From Nostoc edaphicum CCNP1411 (GTDB taxonomy: Bacteria > Cyanobacteriota > Cyanobacteriia > Cyanobacteriales > Nostocaceae), in contig NZ_CP054698.1 in assembly GCF_014023275.1 (NCBI RefSeq), forward strand, positions 4,402,001-4,466,000: DNA of 64,000 bases, in the 5' to 3' direction. Below, one piece after another: positions 55,654 through 64,000 of the stretch (the first letter of the stretch is position 1; every line of letters begins with the position of its first letter). A model generated the notes under the pieces. The model searched no databases, was not told where the DNA came from, and was given only the letters and a program-made list of their open reading frames with translations. Made by a program: the position numbers and the translations under genes.

Positions 55654-57045
55654 ATGGCAAATCGACGGATTGCAGAAATATTGCGAAGTGGCCAACCTGA
55701 TGAATCCCTCCAAGTGCAAGGCTGGGTGCGGACGAAACGCGAATCTAAAGGGTTTGCTTTTATTGAAGTCAATGACGGCTCATCACTAGCTAATTTGCAA
55801 GTCGTCATCAATCAGGATTTGCCAGATTACGAAGCTATCTTGAAAAAATTGAATACGGGTGCGGCTGTGGAAGCGACAGGGGTACTAGTGGCTTCCCTTG
55901 GTAAAGGACAACGGATTGAGTTGAAAGCCAAGACAGTGAAAGTTTACGGCGAAGCTGATCCCGATACATATCCCCTGCAAAAGAAACGCCATTCCTTTGA
56001 GTTTCTGCGAACCATTGGACATTTGCGATCGCGGACTAATTCTTTTGGTGCAGTTTTCCGCGTCAGAAATGCTTGTTCAGCAGCAATTCACCAATTCTTC
56101 CAAGAAAGAGGCTTTTTGTGGGTACATACACCCATCATTACTGCTAGCGATTGCGAAGGCGCTGGTGAACTGTTTAGCGTTACCAGTTTAGATTTAAAGA
56201 ATATTCCCCGCACAGAAAATCAAGCAGTAGATTACAGCCAAGACTTTTTTGCTAAACCCACATATTTAACAGTTAGCGGCCAGTTGGAAGCGGAAGTGAT
56301 GGCGATGGCGTTTTCTAACGTCTACACCTTTGGCCCTACCTTCCGTGCAGAAAATTCCAACACCTCGCGCCACCTCGCAGAATTTTGGATGGTTGAGCCA
56401 GAAATGGCTTTTTGTGACTTAGAAGGAGATATGGATTTAGCTGAGGCGTTTCTCAAACACATTTTTAAATATGTATTGGAAACTTGCCCAGAAGATATGG
56501 AATTTTTCAATGAACGCATTGATAAATCTGTGTTGACAACAGCCGAAAATATTATTAATAATCAGTTTGAACGGTTAACTTACACAGAAGCCATCAAACT
56601 CTTAGAAAAAGCTGATGTTAAATTTGAATATCCAGTGAGTTGGGGTTTAGATTTACAATCAGAACACGAACGCTATCTCGCTGAACAGCAGTTTAAAAAG
56701 CCAGTAATTGTTACAGATTACCCAGCGCAAATCAAAGCATTTTATATGCGCTTGAATGACGATGAAAAAACCGTCCGGGCAATGGATATTCTCGCACCAA
56801 AAATTGGCGAAATTGTCGGTGGTTCCCAGCGCGAAGAACGCCTAGAAGTTTTAGAACGCCGTGTATTAGCGCAAGGATTAAACCCAGAAGACTTGTGGTG
56901 GTATCTGGATTTGCGTCGTTATGGTACTGTTCCTCATGCGGGTTTTGGGTTGGGTTTTGAACGACTCGTGCAATTTATGACTGGTATGGGAAATATTCGT
57001 GATGTGATTCCGTTTCCGCGTACACCGCAAAGTGCTGAGTTTTAG
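55654..57045 (+). CDS. asnS: Asparaginyl-tRNA synthetase
   Basis: 463 aa. OB-fold N-terminus ([20 protein letters not shown]) and class II core: motif 2 [20 protein letters not shown] (the LAEFWM end is specific to AsnRS) and motif 3 [20 protein letters not shown]. Charges tRNA-Asn. Length is normal and the gene is intact. It follows the coiled-coil protein with 2 bp between them, which implies coupled expression. Confidence 0.97.
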   Translation: MANRRIAEILRSGQPDESLQVQGWVRTKRESKGFAFIEVNDGSSLANLQVVINQDLPDYEAILKKLNTGAAVEATGVLVASLGKGQRIELKAKTVKVYGEADPDTYPLQKKRHSFEFLRTIGHLRSRTNSFGAVFRVRNACSAAIHQFFQERGFLWVHTPIITASDCEGAGELFSVTSLDLKNIPRTENQAVDYSQDFFAKPTYLTVSGQLEAEVMAMAFSNVYTFGPTFRAENSNTSRHLAEFWMVEPEMAFCDLEGDMDLAEAFLKHIFKYVLETCPEDMEFFNERIDKSVLTTAENIINNQFERLTYTEAIKLLEKADVKFEYPVSWGLDLQSEHERYLAEQQFKKPVIVTDYPAQIKAFYMRLNDDEKTVRAMDILAPKIGEIVGGSQREERLEVLERRVLAQGLNPEDLWWYLDLRRYGTVPHAGFGLGFERLVQFMTGMGNIRDVIPFPRTPQSAEF

Positions 57046-57186
57046 TTTGAGAATTTGAAACTCAGGTGATTAAAAATCGCGCCTACACAAACCAAGTGCG
57101 TCTGCGCGGATTAATGAAAACTTTGAAACCCGCGAATGCGGGTTTTGTTTGTATAGGCACGTGTTTTCTAAAGCGATTAATTAAAA
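57046..57186. repeat. Dispersed repeat copy
   Basis: aaaatcgcgcctacacaaac, aagtgcgtctgcgcggatta and aacccgcgaatgcgggttttg are a diverged copy of the repeat at 44331-44395, with a cccgc/gcggg hairpin. No gene. Confidence 0.55.
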
Positions 57187-57984
57187 TTAAGATTTTTGAA
57201 TCTCCTCTTGCAAAACTTGAACTTGCTCAATAGATAATTCAGTAACTTGAGCAATTTGTTCTAAACTCATTCCAATTCGCAGCAAATTTAAAGCCAATTT
57301 TCTTGTTGTTTCTGCTTTACCTTCTGCTTTACCTTCTGCTTTGCCTTTAGCTTCGCCTTCTTCTAGGATTTCTTGATAAATGACTGATTCGCGCATAATC
57401 TCACTCCTGAAAATTTTCTTAATTACATCCTTCTTTAACACCAGACCTGCTAAAATGCCACTGGCAGCAGCTATATTTCTTTGTAGCTGGCGATCGCTAA
57501 TTGCTTCAACTGCTTTGGCTACTTGGGTTAATACCATTGTAGGATCGTTTGTCTGACTTAGCACGGCAAAGGGTAATAGACCTGGAATACTCATAAACCT
57601 GTCTGTTGGTTGTTCCCACAGGCGTATTACCTCAAACTGATGGTAAGTGTTGTTTAATCTAAAAGTGTTTTCCCTGACTAATTCTGAACTTGTCTTTCTC
57701 AAATAGATTACTATTTGACGCATTTGTTTGTTAGGAAAGCGGCGATAAACCCTAACTCGATAATCTAACATCCGAAAGGGAATATCTTCGTCAGGGTCGG
57801 TTTGAAATTCGGTATGCAGAACTAAGTCATCTGATTGTAATAGTATTAGCGAGTCAGCACGAATCGGTTCGTTTGATAATTCTGTGGGGCTTAGTTCTGT
57901 TAATTTAATTGGTGAACCTAGTAACCATGTTGCTAAGTCATCTTTGAAGTTTTCAGCAATGAATTTGCAAATGTTGTCATACAT
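57187..57984 (-). CDS. Rpn family recombination-promoting nuclease
   Basis: 265 aa. PD-(D/E)xK nuclease-like: DSLILLQSDDLVLHTEFQTD and EDIPFRMLDYRVRVYRRFPN, then QIVIYLRKTSS, match the Rpn/TIGR01784 group of putative transposase-related nucleases. The C-terminus carries four lysine/glutamate repeats, GEAKGKAEGKAEGKAE, and a helix-turn-helix-like NLLRIGMSLEQIAQVTELSI. Such genes are often multi-copy in cyanobacteria. It overlaps nothing; upstream is the kinase cluster on the same strand. Confidence 0.8.
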   Translation of the reverse strand: MYDNICKFIAENFKDDLATWLLGSPIKLTELSPTELSNEPIRADSLILLQSDDLVLHTEFQTDPDEDIPFRMLDYRVRVYRRFPNKQMRQIVIYLRKTSSELVRENTFRLNNTYHQFEVIRLWEQPTDRFMSIPGLLPFAVLSQTNDPTMVLTQVAKAVEAISDRQLQRNIAAASGILAGLVLKKDVIKKIFRSEIMRESVIYQEILEEGEAKGKAEGKAEGKAETTRKLALNLLRIGMSLEQIAQVTELSIEQVQVLQEEIQKS

Positions 57985-58018
57985 AGTGATTACAATCGAA
58001 CTACTAAATTACAAAAAC

Positions 58019-58765
58019 CTAATTACCAAGTAATTCTTGTCTACGTCGTTCCTGTTCCTGTTGCTGAACCCTTGCACGTGCTTCCCGATATTCTTCTACT
58101 GCTTTTTCAGAGTCATTATTTAGTGACTGTATCAATTGGCTTGCTTCATCGTCATCCCCTAAAAGAGAAATCACTTCTCTTCTTTGTGGTTTATCAAGTT
58201 TAATAAACCATTCGATAAAAGCTTTTAAAATTGTCTCTTGTGAACCTGATACTTCGTCATGAGCTACAACACAAGAAGGGCAAACATATGGTAAGTAGTG
58301 TGATCTTGAATACCAATCAGACCTATATTTACTATTTGTGTAGTTAGAAATCATTCTGCTCATGTTGCATACGTCACTAGAGGGATTATTAGAAATAATA
58401 CAGTCTAACAACTGCCTCTTGTAAGCATAAGGACTAAAGGTGCTTGCTAGTTGTCCAACAGCTACAGAACCAGGATAACCTGGCAGTATTTCTCCTGTTG
58501 AAGCGAGTTCAGTAAATTTATCCAAAATTAAGGAGTAATGATATCGAGAGTAGATACATTCTTCTAAATCACTATTAAACCACTGAGCGACATTTAATAA
58601 CATTTGTTGATAGTATTTTTTAGAAGACACATCCTTCTGACAACTTTCAGTCACCTCAGCTAGTGTCTTCATATTAACCTGTGCATCACTTCTCATTGGC
58701 GTTAAAAACAAAGCCGAGCTAGTCACAAATAAAGCAATTAAACCTTTGACTGTGAATTTTATCAT
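58019..58765 (-). CDS. Exported cysteine-containing protein coupled to a kinase
   Basis: 248 aa. The signal peptide ends near RSDAQVN. Six cysteines (about residues 42, 70, 120, 131, 161 and 164) lie in the mature part, two of them in YVCPSCVV, consistent with disulfides or metal binding. The C-terminal third is a charged helix (EKAVEEYREARARVQQQEQE). Its ATG overlaps the kinase stop in an ATGA arrangement, so the two are translationally coupled. No family recognised. An extracytoplasmic partner of the membrane-bound kinase is an inference from the overlap. Confidence 0.6.
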   Translation of the reverse strand: MIKFTVKGLIALFVTSSALFLTPMRSDAQVNMKTLAEVTESCQKDVSSKKYYQQMLLNVAQWFNSDLEECIYSRYHYSLILDKFTELASTGEILPGYPGSVAVGQLASTFSPYAYKRQLLDCIISNNPSSDVCNMSRMISNYTNSKYRSDWYSRSHYLPYVCPSCVVAHDEVSGSQETILKAFIEWFIKLDKPQRREVISLLGDDDEASQLIQSLNNDSEKAVEEYREARARVQQQEQERRRQELLGN

Positions 58766-60450
58766 TGATTTCCCTCTCTAATTACTTGTTCTAATTCATC
58801 GGAAGATTTAGGCATGGTATATGTAGTTTCCCAAGGTTTAGCAGCATTAACTACATTATTATTTGCACGTTGTATATTTTCTGGTTTCTTCCTTGTAACT
58901 TTTCCTTTAGTAGATAATTGTCGTTTCTTTGGAACTGTCACAATTGTTGTTTGTGATTTTTTTCGCAAAGCTTGTTTAGCATTTTCAGCTTGTATGGTTG
59001 CTTGTCTTTTTTGTTTCTCTCGCAGTGCAGCTTGTTCTTTCAGTTGTGCCAATATAGCAGCCTCAAGTTCTCTTTTCTCTGTCTCAGCTTCTCGTTCTTT
59101 CTCTGCTTCTTTAGCTGCTCTTTCTTTTCTAATAGCTGATTGTCTCTCCTGTTCAGCTTTCAAAGCAGCTTGACGTTTTTGTTTTTCTATTTCTTCCCTT
59201 CTCGCTTTTTCAGCTTCCACGTCTTCAGATGAAACTACATTTACCGGACTTGGTTTAATTTGTGGTTTAGCTGGAGTAGATTTAGAAATGGGAATAACTG
59301 GTGATGAATTAGAAATACTAGGACTAATAGGTGTTGTGTCTACATTTTTAAAAACATCTTGATTATTATTTTGATTTAATACATAAATAATAGAAGGAGC
59401 TAAAAATAAACCAATCATTAATGTCCACCAGTTAAAACTTTTTTGAGTTTGTTTAGCCGTTGTTGTGACTGGTTTACCTGGACTAACTGCAACAGTCCCA
59501 GAAACACTATTCTTAGATTGACTCTTTGTAGTGTTTTTGAAAATATGAATTTGATTTAATCCTTGTTCAATGTCCTTTAATTTCTGTAAAATAACTCCGG
59601 TATTTTCAGGACGCTGATTTGCAGTATAAGCCATCAAATGGTCGATTAAGTCTGCTAAAAAAGGAGAAATGTTAACTGCATAGTTTCGCCAATGCAACTC
59701 ATTAGTCAGAGGATCATAAATAGCTTTATCCTGGGGTTCTTTACCTGTGAGCAGAAAAATAAAAGTCCGTCCCAATGCAAAAAAGTCTGACTGCTGTACC
59801 GAATAACCGTTTTGTTGCTCTGGCGGTGAATAGCCTTGTGAAAAAATTCTGGTATGGGAATTTCCCGCCACAATGGTTGTCGTGACTTGTCGAACTGCAC
59901 CAAAATCAATTAAGACAAGCTGCCCACTTGGTCGCAGCATGATATTCTGAGGCTTAATATCACGGTGAAAATATTGATGAGCGTGTACTAAAGCGAGAAT
60001 TTCTACAAGTTGTTTTAGCCAATTGAGAGCTTGAGCTTCAGAAAGACGTTGATAATTACGAAATTCCATCCACTGCTCTAAATTTACGCCTTCAATTTTC
60101 TCCATTGCTAAACAGTGCATTGGTACAGAGCTATTTTTAGGTAAAACAGTAAAATAACCATCTGGTTCTACCTTGGGAATACCCGCACTGTTTAGCTGAC
60201 TTAAAACCTTTGCTTCCTGCTGAAACAGTTCAATAGCTTTGGGATTATTCTCAGTCAGCACTTTTAAAACTTTAGTTTTCCCACACTCGTCAACTTCAAA
60301 AGTATTACCAAAGCCACCTTGTCCTAGTTGTTTGATTACCCGATAGCGACCTTGCAACAATATTTCTGACCCACAATTACGGCAAATAAGGTTGTTTGCA
60401 TTCACTGGGTCAACAGGTTTTGGACAATTGGGATTTATACAATAGGTCAT
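58762..60450 (-). CDS. Ser/Thr kinase with zinc ribbon and C-terminal coiled coil
   Basis: 562 aa. A CINPNCPKPV ... CRNCGS zinc ribbon (four Cys) opens the protein, then the kinase domain (about 30-290) with QLGQGGFGNTFEV, HRDIKPQNIMLRPSGQLVLI and DFGAVRQV. A single TM (about 343-362, WTLMIGLFLAPSIIYVLNQN) leads to a Ser/Pro linker and a long coiled coil of Arg/Glu/Ala (about 410-500), then a basic end. The ATP and catalytic motifs are intact. Stop overlaps the next gene's ATG by 4 bp. Membrane-bound signalling kinase; substrate unknown. Confidence 0.9.
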   Translation of the reverse strand: MTYCINPNCPKPVDPVNANNLICRNCGSEILLQGRYRVIKQLGQGGFGNTFEVDECGKTKVLKVLTENNPKAIELFQQEAKVLSQLNSAGIPKVEPDGYFTVLPKNSSVPMHCLAMEKIEGVNLEQWMEFRNYQRLSEAQALNWLKQLVEILALVHAHQYFHRDIKPQNIMLRPSGQLVLIDFGAVRQVTTTIVAGNSHTRIFSQGYSPPEQQNGYSVQQSDFFALGRTFIFLLTGKEPQDKAIYDPLTNELHWRNYAVNISPFLADLIDHLMAYTANQRPENTGVILQKLKDIEQGLNQIHIFKNTTKSQSKNSVSGTVAVSPGKPVTTTAKQTQKSFNWWTLMIGLFLAPSIIYVLNQNNNQDVFKNVDTTPISPSISNSSPVIPISKSTPAKPQIKPSPVNVVSSEDVEAEKARREEIEKQKRQAALKAEQERQSAIRKERAAKEAEKEREAETEKRELEAAILAQLKEQAALREKQKRQATIQAENAKQALRKKSQTTIVTVPKKRQLSTKGKVTRKKPENIQRANNNVVNAAKPWETTYTMPKSSDELEQVIREGNQ

Positions 60451-60851
60451 TACACAGAAGTAAATATCCTAAAGAATCTATTTTTATTGATATTTAAACA
60501 GAGGGTTAAACCTATAAGGTTCTATTAATAGAGTTCCCTAAAACTTTGAGTAAGTAACATATATAGCACTTGTAACTTCAGTATTAAATCTCATACACAA
60601 TAAATTAGGGTTACAACAATTGTTGTAACCCTACAGATTGGCTATATTCAATTTGCTCGAAAATTACTATAGAATAACAATTAACCTCATAACTGCCGAA
60701 TTATGAGCAATTATTCACATTTACTACATCTAGATTAATGGTTTGCAAAGGTAAATACTTTCTTGCTTGCCTGCGTGGGATAAGTGACGCTAGTGTTAAA
60801 AGAATTGTGCAAAGTAAAACCTTCGTCCCAGAAGTCGAGTAGGAAGCTAGA
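60451..60851. other. Spacer with a 28-bp palindrome
   Basis: Apart from the palindrome at 60606-60633, no gene or repeat is seen. The region holds the promoters of the kinase (minus) and NIL gene (plus). Confidence 0.4.
60606..60633. repeat. Perfect 28-bp palindrome
   Basis: tagggttacaacaattgttgtaaccc plus a closing A is its own reverse complement over 28 bp. It lies in a divergent promoter region, so it could be an operator, or a repeat-derived hairpin. Confidence 0.75.
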
Positions 60852-61160
60852 ATGGCAATTCCAAATAAACAAGTAAAATCTAATACTGATATTTTAGATA
60901 ATAGACGCACCCAAACTCGCATCCAGGTTCGTATTCCTAAAGACTTGCATGAGGAACCAGTCATTTCACGACTGGTTTCTCACTACGGTATCACAGTCAT
61001 TATTGCTGATGCTCAGGTAAGCGCAAACGTGCCACAATATAGCTGCTTCGATCTGGAACTACGGGGCACTGTTTCCCAGATTGAAAGTGCCTTGACTTAC
61101 CTGGATGAACTGGATTTAGAAGTTTTGCACCAATCCAGCCCTGAAGAAGATGGTTGGTAA
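60852..61160 (+). CDS. NIL domain protein
   Basis: 102 aa. RTQTRIQVRIPKDLHEEPVI, YGITVIIADAQVSAN and GCFDLEL-type strands match the NIL domain (a ferredoxin-like fold usually fused to the methionine transporter ATPase MetN or to ferredoxins). Here it stands alone, a form common in cyanobacteria where it may be a small-molecule-binding regulator. It reads convergently towards the response regulator at 61238, with the hairpin repeat between them. Confidence 0.8.
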   Translation: MAIPNKQVKSNTDILDNRRTQTRIQVRIPKDLHEEPVISRLVSHYGITVIIADAQVSANVPQYSCFDLELRGTVSQIESALTYLDELDLEVLHQSSPEEDGW

Positions 61161-61237
61161 ATTGAGTGCTGAGTCCTGAGTTACGAGTGCTGAGTCAAAA
61201 ACACTCAGCACTCAGCACTCAGCACTCGTTACTGATT
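61161..61237. terminator. Repeat-derived terminator hairpin
   Basis: gagtgctgagtcctgagtta and gagtgctgagtc pair with aacactcagcactcagcact. The 7-mer-type repeat is shared with 55188-55225. It lies between the convergent NIL and response-regulator genes. Confidence 0.6.
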
Positions 61238-61918
61238 TTAGGCCATTTGATTTTCAATCGCCCACCGCGCTAGTTCAGTGCGGTTGTGGAGATTGGTTTT
61301 GCCCAACATATTGGACACATGGCTTTCAACCGTGCGCTGACTAACATTGAGTTCTTCAGCAATTTCACGGTTAGCTAAACCCCTAGCAACAAACTGAACT
61401 ACTTTTAGTTCAGTTGGGGTTAACTGTACATCGAAGGGAACCTGGATACGGGAGCCGTTTTCGCCTCCTTTTGCTTGGTGTTCTTTCCAACGGATAGTTT
61501 GTTTCAGCGAGGATTCAACTTGGGCTACGAGTTCTTCTGGCTCAAAGGGCTTGACCATATAAACATCAGCACCTTTATTCAGACCCTTAACTCGGTCTGC
61601 ACTTTGTCCCTTAGCTGAAAGGAAAAGAACCGGAATCCAGCTGGTGCGTTCGTTTTGCCGGACTTGTTCCACAAAAGTATATCCGTCCATTTCCGGCATC
61701 ATCACATCGCAGATGATCATGTCTGGAACATCTTGCTCTAAAATTTCCAGAGCTTCACGTCCATTTTCAGCGGTGATGACTTCATATCCCCGGAATTCCA
61801 AGTAATCCTTCACCAGCAAGATGAGGTTAGGGTCATCATCAATCAATAGAAGTCGTTTGTGATCTTTCATGCTGGGCTCTTTCATAGCAGTGGCACTTGT
61901 CGCGCTTCGGTCCATCAA
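61238..61918 (-). CDS. rre1: NarL-type response regulator, Rre1/Ycf29-like
   Basis: 226 aa. Receiver domain (about 22-140): DDDPNL acidic pocket, MIICDVMMPEMDG phospho-acceptor Asp, VKPFEPEELV Lys. LuxR-type helix-turn-helix at the end (LTPTELKVVQFVARGLANRE, IAEELNVSQRTVESHVSNML). The length and C-terminus (LHNRTELARWAIENQMA) fit the Rre1 family, orthologous to plastid ycf29. In Synechococcus and Synechocystis, Rre1 works with Hik34 and activates heat- and light-inducible chaperone genes. Here groES lies 1.1 kb away. The identification as Rre1 rather than another NarL regulator is my judgement. Confidence 0.7.
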   Translation of the reverse strand: MMDRSATSATAMKEPSMKDHKRLLLIDDDPNLILLVKDYLEFRGYEVITAENGREALEILEQDVPDMIICDVMMPEMDGYTFVEQVRQNERTSWIPVLFLSAKGQSADRVKGLNKGADVYMVKPFEPEELVAQVESSLKQTIRWKEHQAKGGENGSRIQVPFDVQLTPTELKVVQFVARGLANREIAEELNVSQRTVESHVSNMLGKTNLHNRTELARWAIENQMA

Positions 61919-62336
61919 AGTCTTGAATATTTATCCTCTATGGTGGGTTATTCGAGATGTTGTCCTTTTTCCTACTTAACTTGCCTTTGCTGTCTCGAAG
62001 TCTTAAAAATGCCGAGCACTTTCAATAGACTAGTAGCTAGATAGCAAAAGTCCAGCAAGGATACGTATAGCAGTAGTATCTATAATGCGCTATTATATAT
62101 CGCTTTGAAAGGGGCGGGGTAAAAAACACTGATTAAATAATAATCTTTCGGACTCACAAGTAAGTACTGGCTTAAAGATGACCCTACCTCAAAACCAACC
62201 CGCACTTTCTTAAAGCTTACTGCTATACCATATCTTTTGGTTGTTAAGCCTCTATGAGGTGTTCACAAGAAACTAGGGAAGTTTCTGGCAAAGGATGGGT
62301 TGAAAACGCATATTTTTCAAACGCCATTATGCCTAT
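61919..62336. other. 418-bp spacer, nothing clear
   Basis: Holds the response regulator's upstream region and that of the ferredoxin-like remnant. No ORF of note, no hairpin, no repeat. A weak TATAAT-like box cannot be confirmed. Confidence 0.4.
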
Positions 62337-62717
62337 TTAGTGTTCTCGGATGATCCACAGGGTAACTTCCGGGTTTGCTTGGCGATACCAGACACCATCA
62401 GGGTAAACCACCATTATGGGTCTAGAACAAGAAACACGCAAGCAGTTGGCTTTATTTTTATAGACACAAATGGGATAACTTTCTTGCGGCTCATCAAGTT
62501 TTAACTCTTTAAGTCGCTTTTTTTAAGTAATCCCAGAATTCCAGACTAGCTCGTTTTGAGCAGCAATTGTCTGGTCAGCGCAGATAAAAATTTGCCGGTG
62601 AATTTTTGCAAGTCCTAAACTTTCTACACAATTACTCAGGGTTTTATGTTCCAGAGACTTAGTAGTTTTGGGGATTTGATGGCTGGACTGGATCACTGTC
62701 ACTGTATTGTTACTCAT
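62337..62717 (-). pseudogene. (2Fe-2S) ferredoxin-like protein, frameshifted
   Basis: The first frame (MSNNTVTVIQSSHQIPKTTK ... HRQIFICADQTIAAQ) matches the N-terminus of cyanobacterial thioredoxin-like (2Fe-2S) ferredoxin-domain proteins. Then the frame breaks. In the next frame CSKRASLEFWDYLKK reads through, and an extra T in a run of seven near 62518-62524 causes a second shift to KRLKELKLDEPQESYPICVY, then KNKANCLRV, SCSRPIMVVYPDGVWY and a stop at 62337. The expected CC pair after ADQT is incomplete. Two frameshifts in homopolymers make a pseudogene, unless they are sequencing errors. Confidence 0.65.
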
Positions 62718-62759
62718 TGAGCGGCTCCCTGATTACAGTTCTATAACAATTTGCAAGCT

Positions 62760-62885
62760 TTGCAAATAAAGTTGACTGGGGAGTGGTGAACAGGGAATGG
62801 GGAGTGGGGAATGGGGAAGAATTCTCATAACTCTTAACTCCCTACTCCTAACTCCCTACTCCCTACTCCCTACTCTCTTCGTAAC
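62760..62885. repeat. Short direct repeats upstream of groES
   Basis: ggggagtggtgaacagggaa-type and ctaactccctactccctact units flank each other and can pair. They sit between the ferredoxin remnant and the groES promoter. No gene. Confidence 0.55.
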
Positions 62886-62953
62886 TTACAGAACAAAACC
62901 TGAAAGGTAGAAATAATTAAGCATTTATACTTAAGTGCATCTATGACTCTCTA

Positions 62954-62969
62954 GTTCGGGAACCCGTAC
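62954..62969 (+). promoter_or_regulatory. K-box of groESL
   Basis: GTTCGGGAACCCGTAC fits the cyanobacterial K-box consensus GTTCGG-N2-A-N-CC-N2-AC at every fixed position. In cyanobacteria the K-box lies upstream of groESL and is needed for light and heat induction independent of CIRCE. It is 12 bp upstream of the -35 box. Confidence 0.75.
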
Positions 62970-62980
62970 TCAAGGCATTC

Positions 62981-63010
62981 TTGCCATTGGACGCCACTTT
63001 TCGGTAAATT
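62981..63010 (+). promoter_or_regulatory. groES promoter
   Basis: -35 TTGCCA (62981-62986) and -10 TAAATT (63005-63010) with an 18-bp spacer (or GTAAAT at 17 bp). The CIRCE operator begins inside the -10, so HrcA bound there would block RNA polymerase. Confidence 0.65.
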
Positions 63011-63035
63011 AGCACTCAGGAGTTGAGAGTGCTAA
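63009..63035 (+). promoter_or_regulatory. CIRCE operator (HrcA)
   Basis: TTAGCACTC, 9-bp spacer, GAGTGCTAA: a perfect CIRCE element. It overlaps the -10 region of the groES promoter, where HrcA would repress transcription at low temperature. Confidence 0.97.
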
Positions 63036-63054
63036 ACTCTGGAGAAAATAAATT

Positions 63055-63366
63055 ATGGCTGCTTTATCTCTAAGCGTTTCTACAGTTAAACCTTTAGGCG
63101 ATCGCGTTTTCGTAAAAGTGAGCGCCTCTGAGGAAAAGACCGCAGGTGGTCTGTATTTGCCCGATACCGCCAAGGAAAAACCCCAGGTAGGGGAAGTAGT
63201 GGCCCTTGGCCCTGGCAAGCGTAATGACGATGGAAACCGTCAGGAATTGGAAATTAAAGTCGGCGATAAGGTGCTGTACTCTAAGTACGCCGGCACTGAC
63301 ATCAAGCTCGGCACTGAAGAATATGTACTGCTTTCTGAAAAAGATATTTTAGCAGTTGTTATCTAG
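63055..63366 (+). CDS. groES: Co-chaperonin GroES
   Basis: 103 aa. [20 protein letters not shown], the mobile loop, and [20 protein letters not shown] plus [20 protein letters not shown] are standard GroES. Caps the GroEL ring during protein folding. GGAGAA lies 10 nt before the ATG. It is followed by groEL 143 bp downstream. The spacer contains short tandem repeats (ccaatacccaatacccaata), which is unusual for this tight operon but still compatible with co-transcription. Confidence 0.98.
   Translation: MAALSLSVSTVKPLGDRVFVKVSASEEKTAGGLYLPDTAKEKPQVGEVVALGPGKRNDDGNRQELEIKVGDKVLYSKYAGTDIKLGTEEYVLLSEKDILAVVI

Positions 63367-64000
<634 letters not shown>

Overview
The window comes from a filamentous, heterocyst-type cyanobacterium (Nostoc or a close relative). 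It carries apcD (phycobilisome core), sasA (clock output kinase), a crr7-like gene and other cyanobacterial or plastid-lineage families (DUF2854, DUF3493, NIL protein, low-complexity-tail membrane protein). It also has many GCGATCGC (HIP1) sites, heptameric short tandem repeats, several Ser/Thr kinases and a high density of dispersed palindromic repeats. All assignments rest on reading the sequence; no database was searched.

Layout. 0-8 kb: a DUF2854 membrane protein, a decayed IS4-type insertion sequence with 29-bp perfect inverted repeats, crr7, a GGDEF response regulator and sasA, separated by long repeat-rich spacers. 8-12 kb: an SLH lipoprotein, a PEP-CTERM GDSL esterase and an M42 peptidase, followed by a 209-bp MITE-like element that splits an older palindromic repeat. 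12-17 kb: a three-gene set on the minus strand (TPR-CHAT protease, 117-aa protein, two-TM membrane protein), the best candidate here for an uncharacterised conflict or cell-death module. 17-18 kb: a BrnA antitoxin whose BrnT partner has lost its N-terminus to a 21-bp tandem repeat. 18-23 kb: tRNA-Thr(CGU), a DUF3493 protein, an SLH/DUF1565 protein and small conserved proteins. 23-29 kb: the translation/transcription operon rimP-nusA-ylxR-infB plus a low-complexity-tail membrane protein. 29-40 kb: a large membrane protein, a peptidoglycan-binding protein with a PTAT tail, a Clp-fold membrane protease, two Ser/Thr kinases (one with WD40 repeats) around a haem-binding DUF3365-HAMP sensor, a Uma2 nuclease and an alpha/beta hydrolase.

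40-51 kb holds housekeeping genes: a thioredoxin-like protein, pyrH-frr (overlapping), a geranylgeranyl-reductase-family oxidoreductase, lysS, purF and purL, then a Doc toxin-antitoxin pair. 51-57 kb has a candidate small RNA with a strong terminator, a dense block of microsatellite-like repeats, apcD, rlmD, an anti-sigma-type ATPase and asnS. 57-61 kb has an Rpn nuclease and a zinc-ribbon Ser/Thr kinase translationally coupled to a cysteine-containing exported protein. 61-64 kb has a NarL-type response regulator of the Rre1/Ycf29 type, a frameshifted ferredoxin-like gene, and groES-groEL with a promoter carrying a K-box and a CIRCE operator. groEL runs off the right edge.

How they connect: pyrH-frr, rimP-nusA-infB, lysS, asnS, rlmD and tRNA-Thr serve translation. 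purL and purF share the purine pathway. Rre1-type regulators are known activators of cyanobacterial chaperone genes, so the regulator close to groESL may act on that promoter. The accessory modules (CHAT set, BrnTA, Doc pair, Uma2, Rpn) lie between conserved blocks and carry most of the gene decay and repeats.
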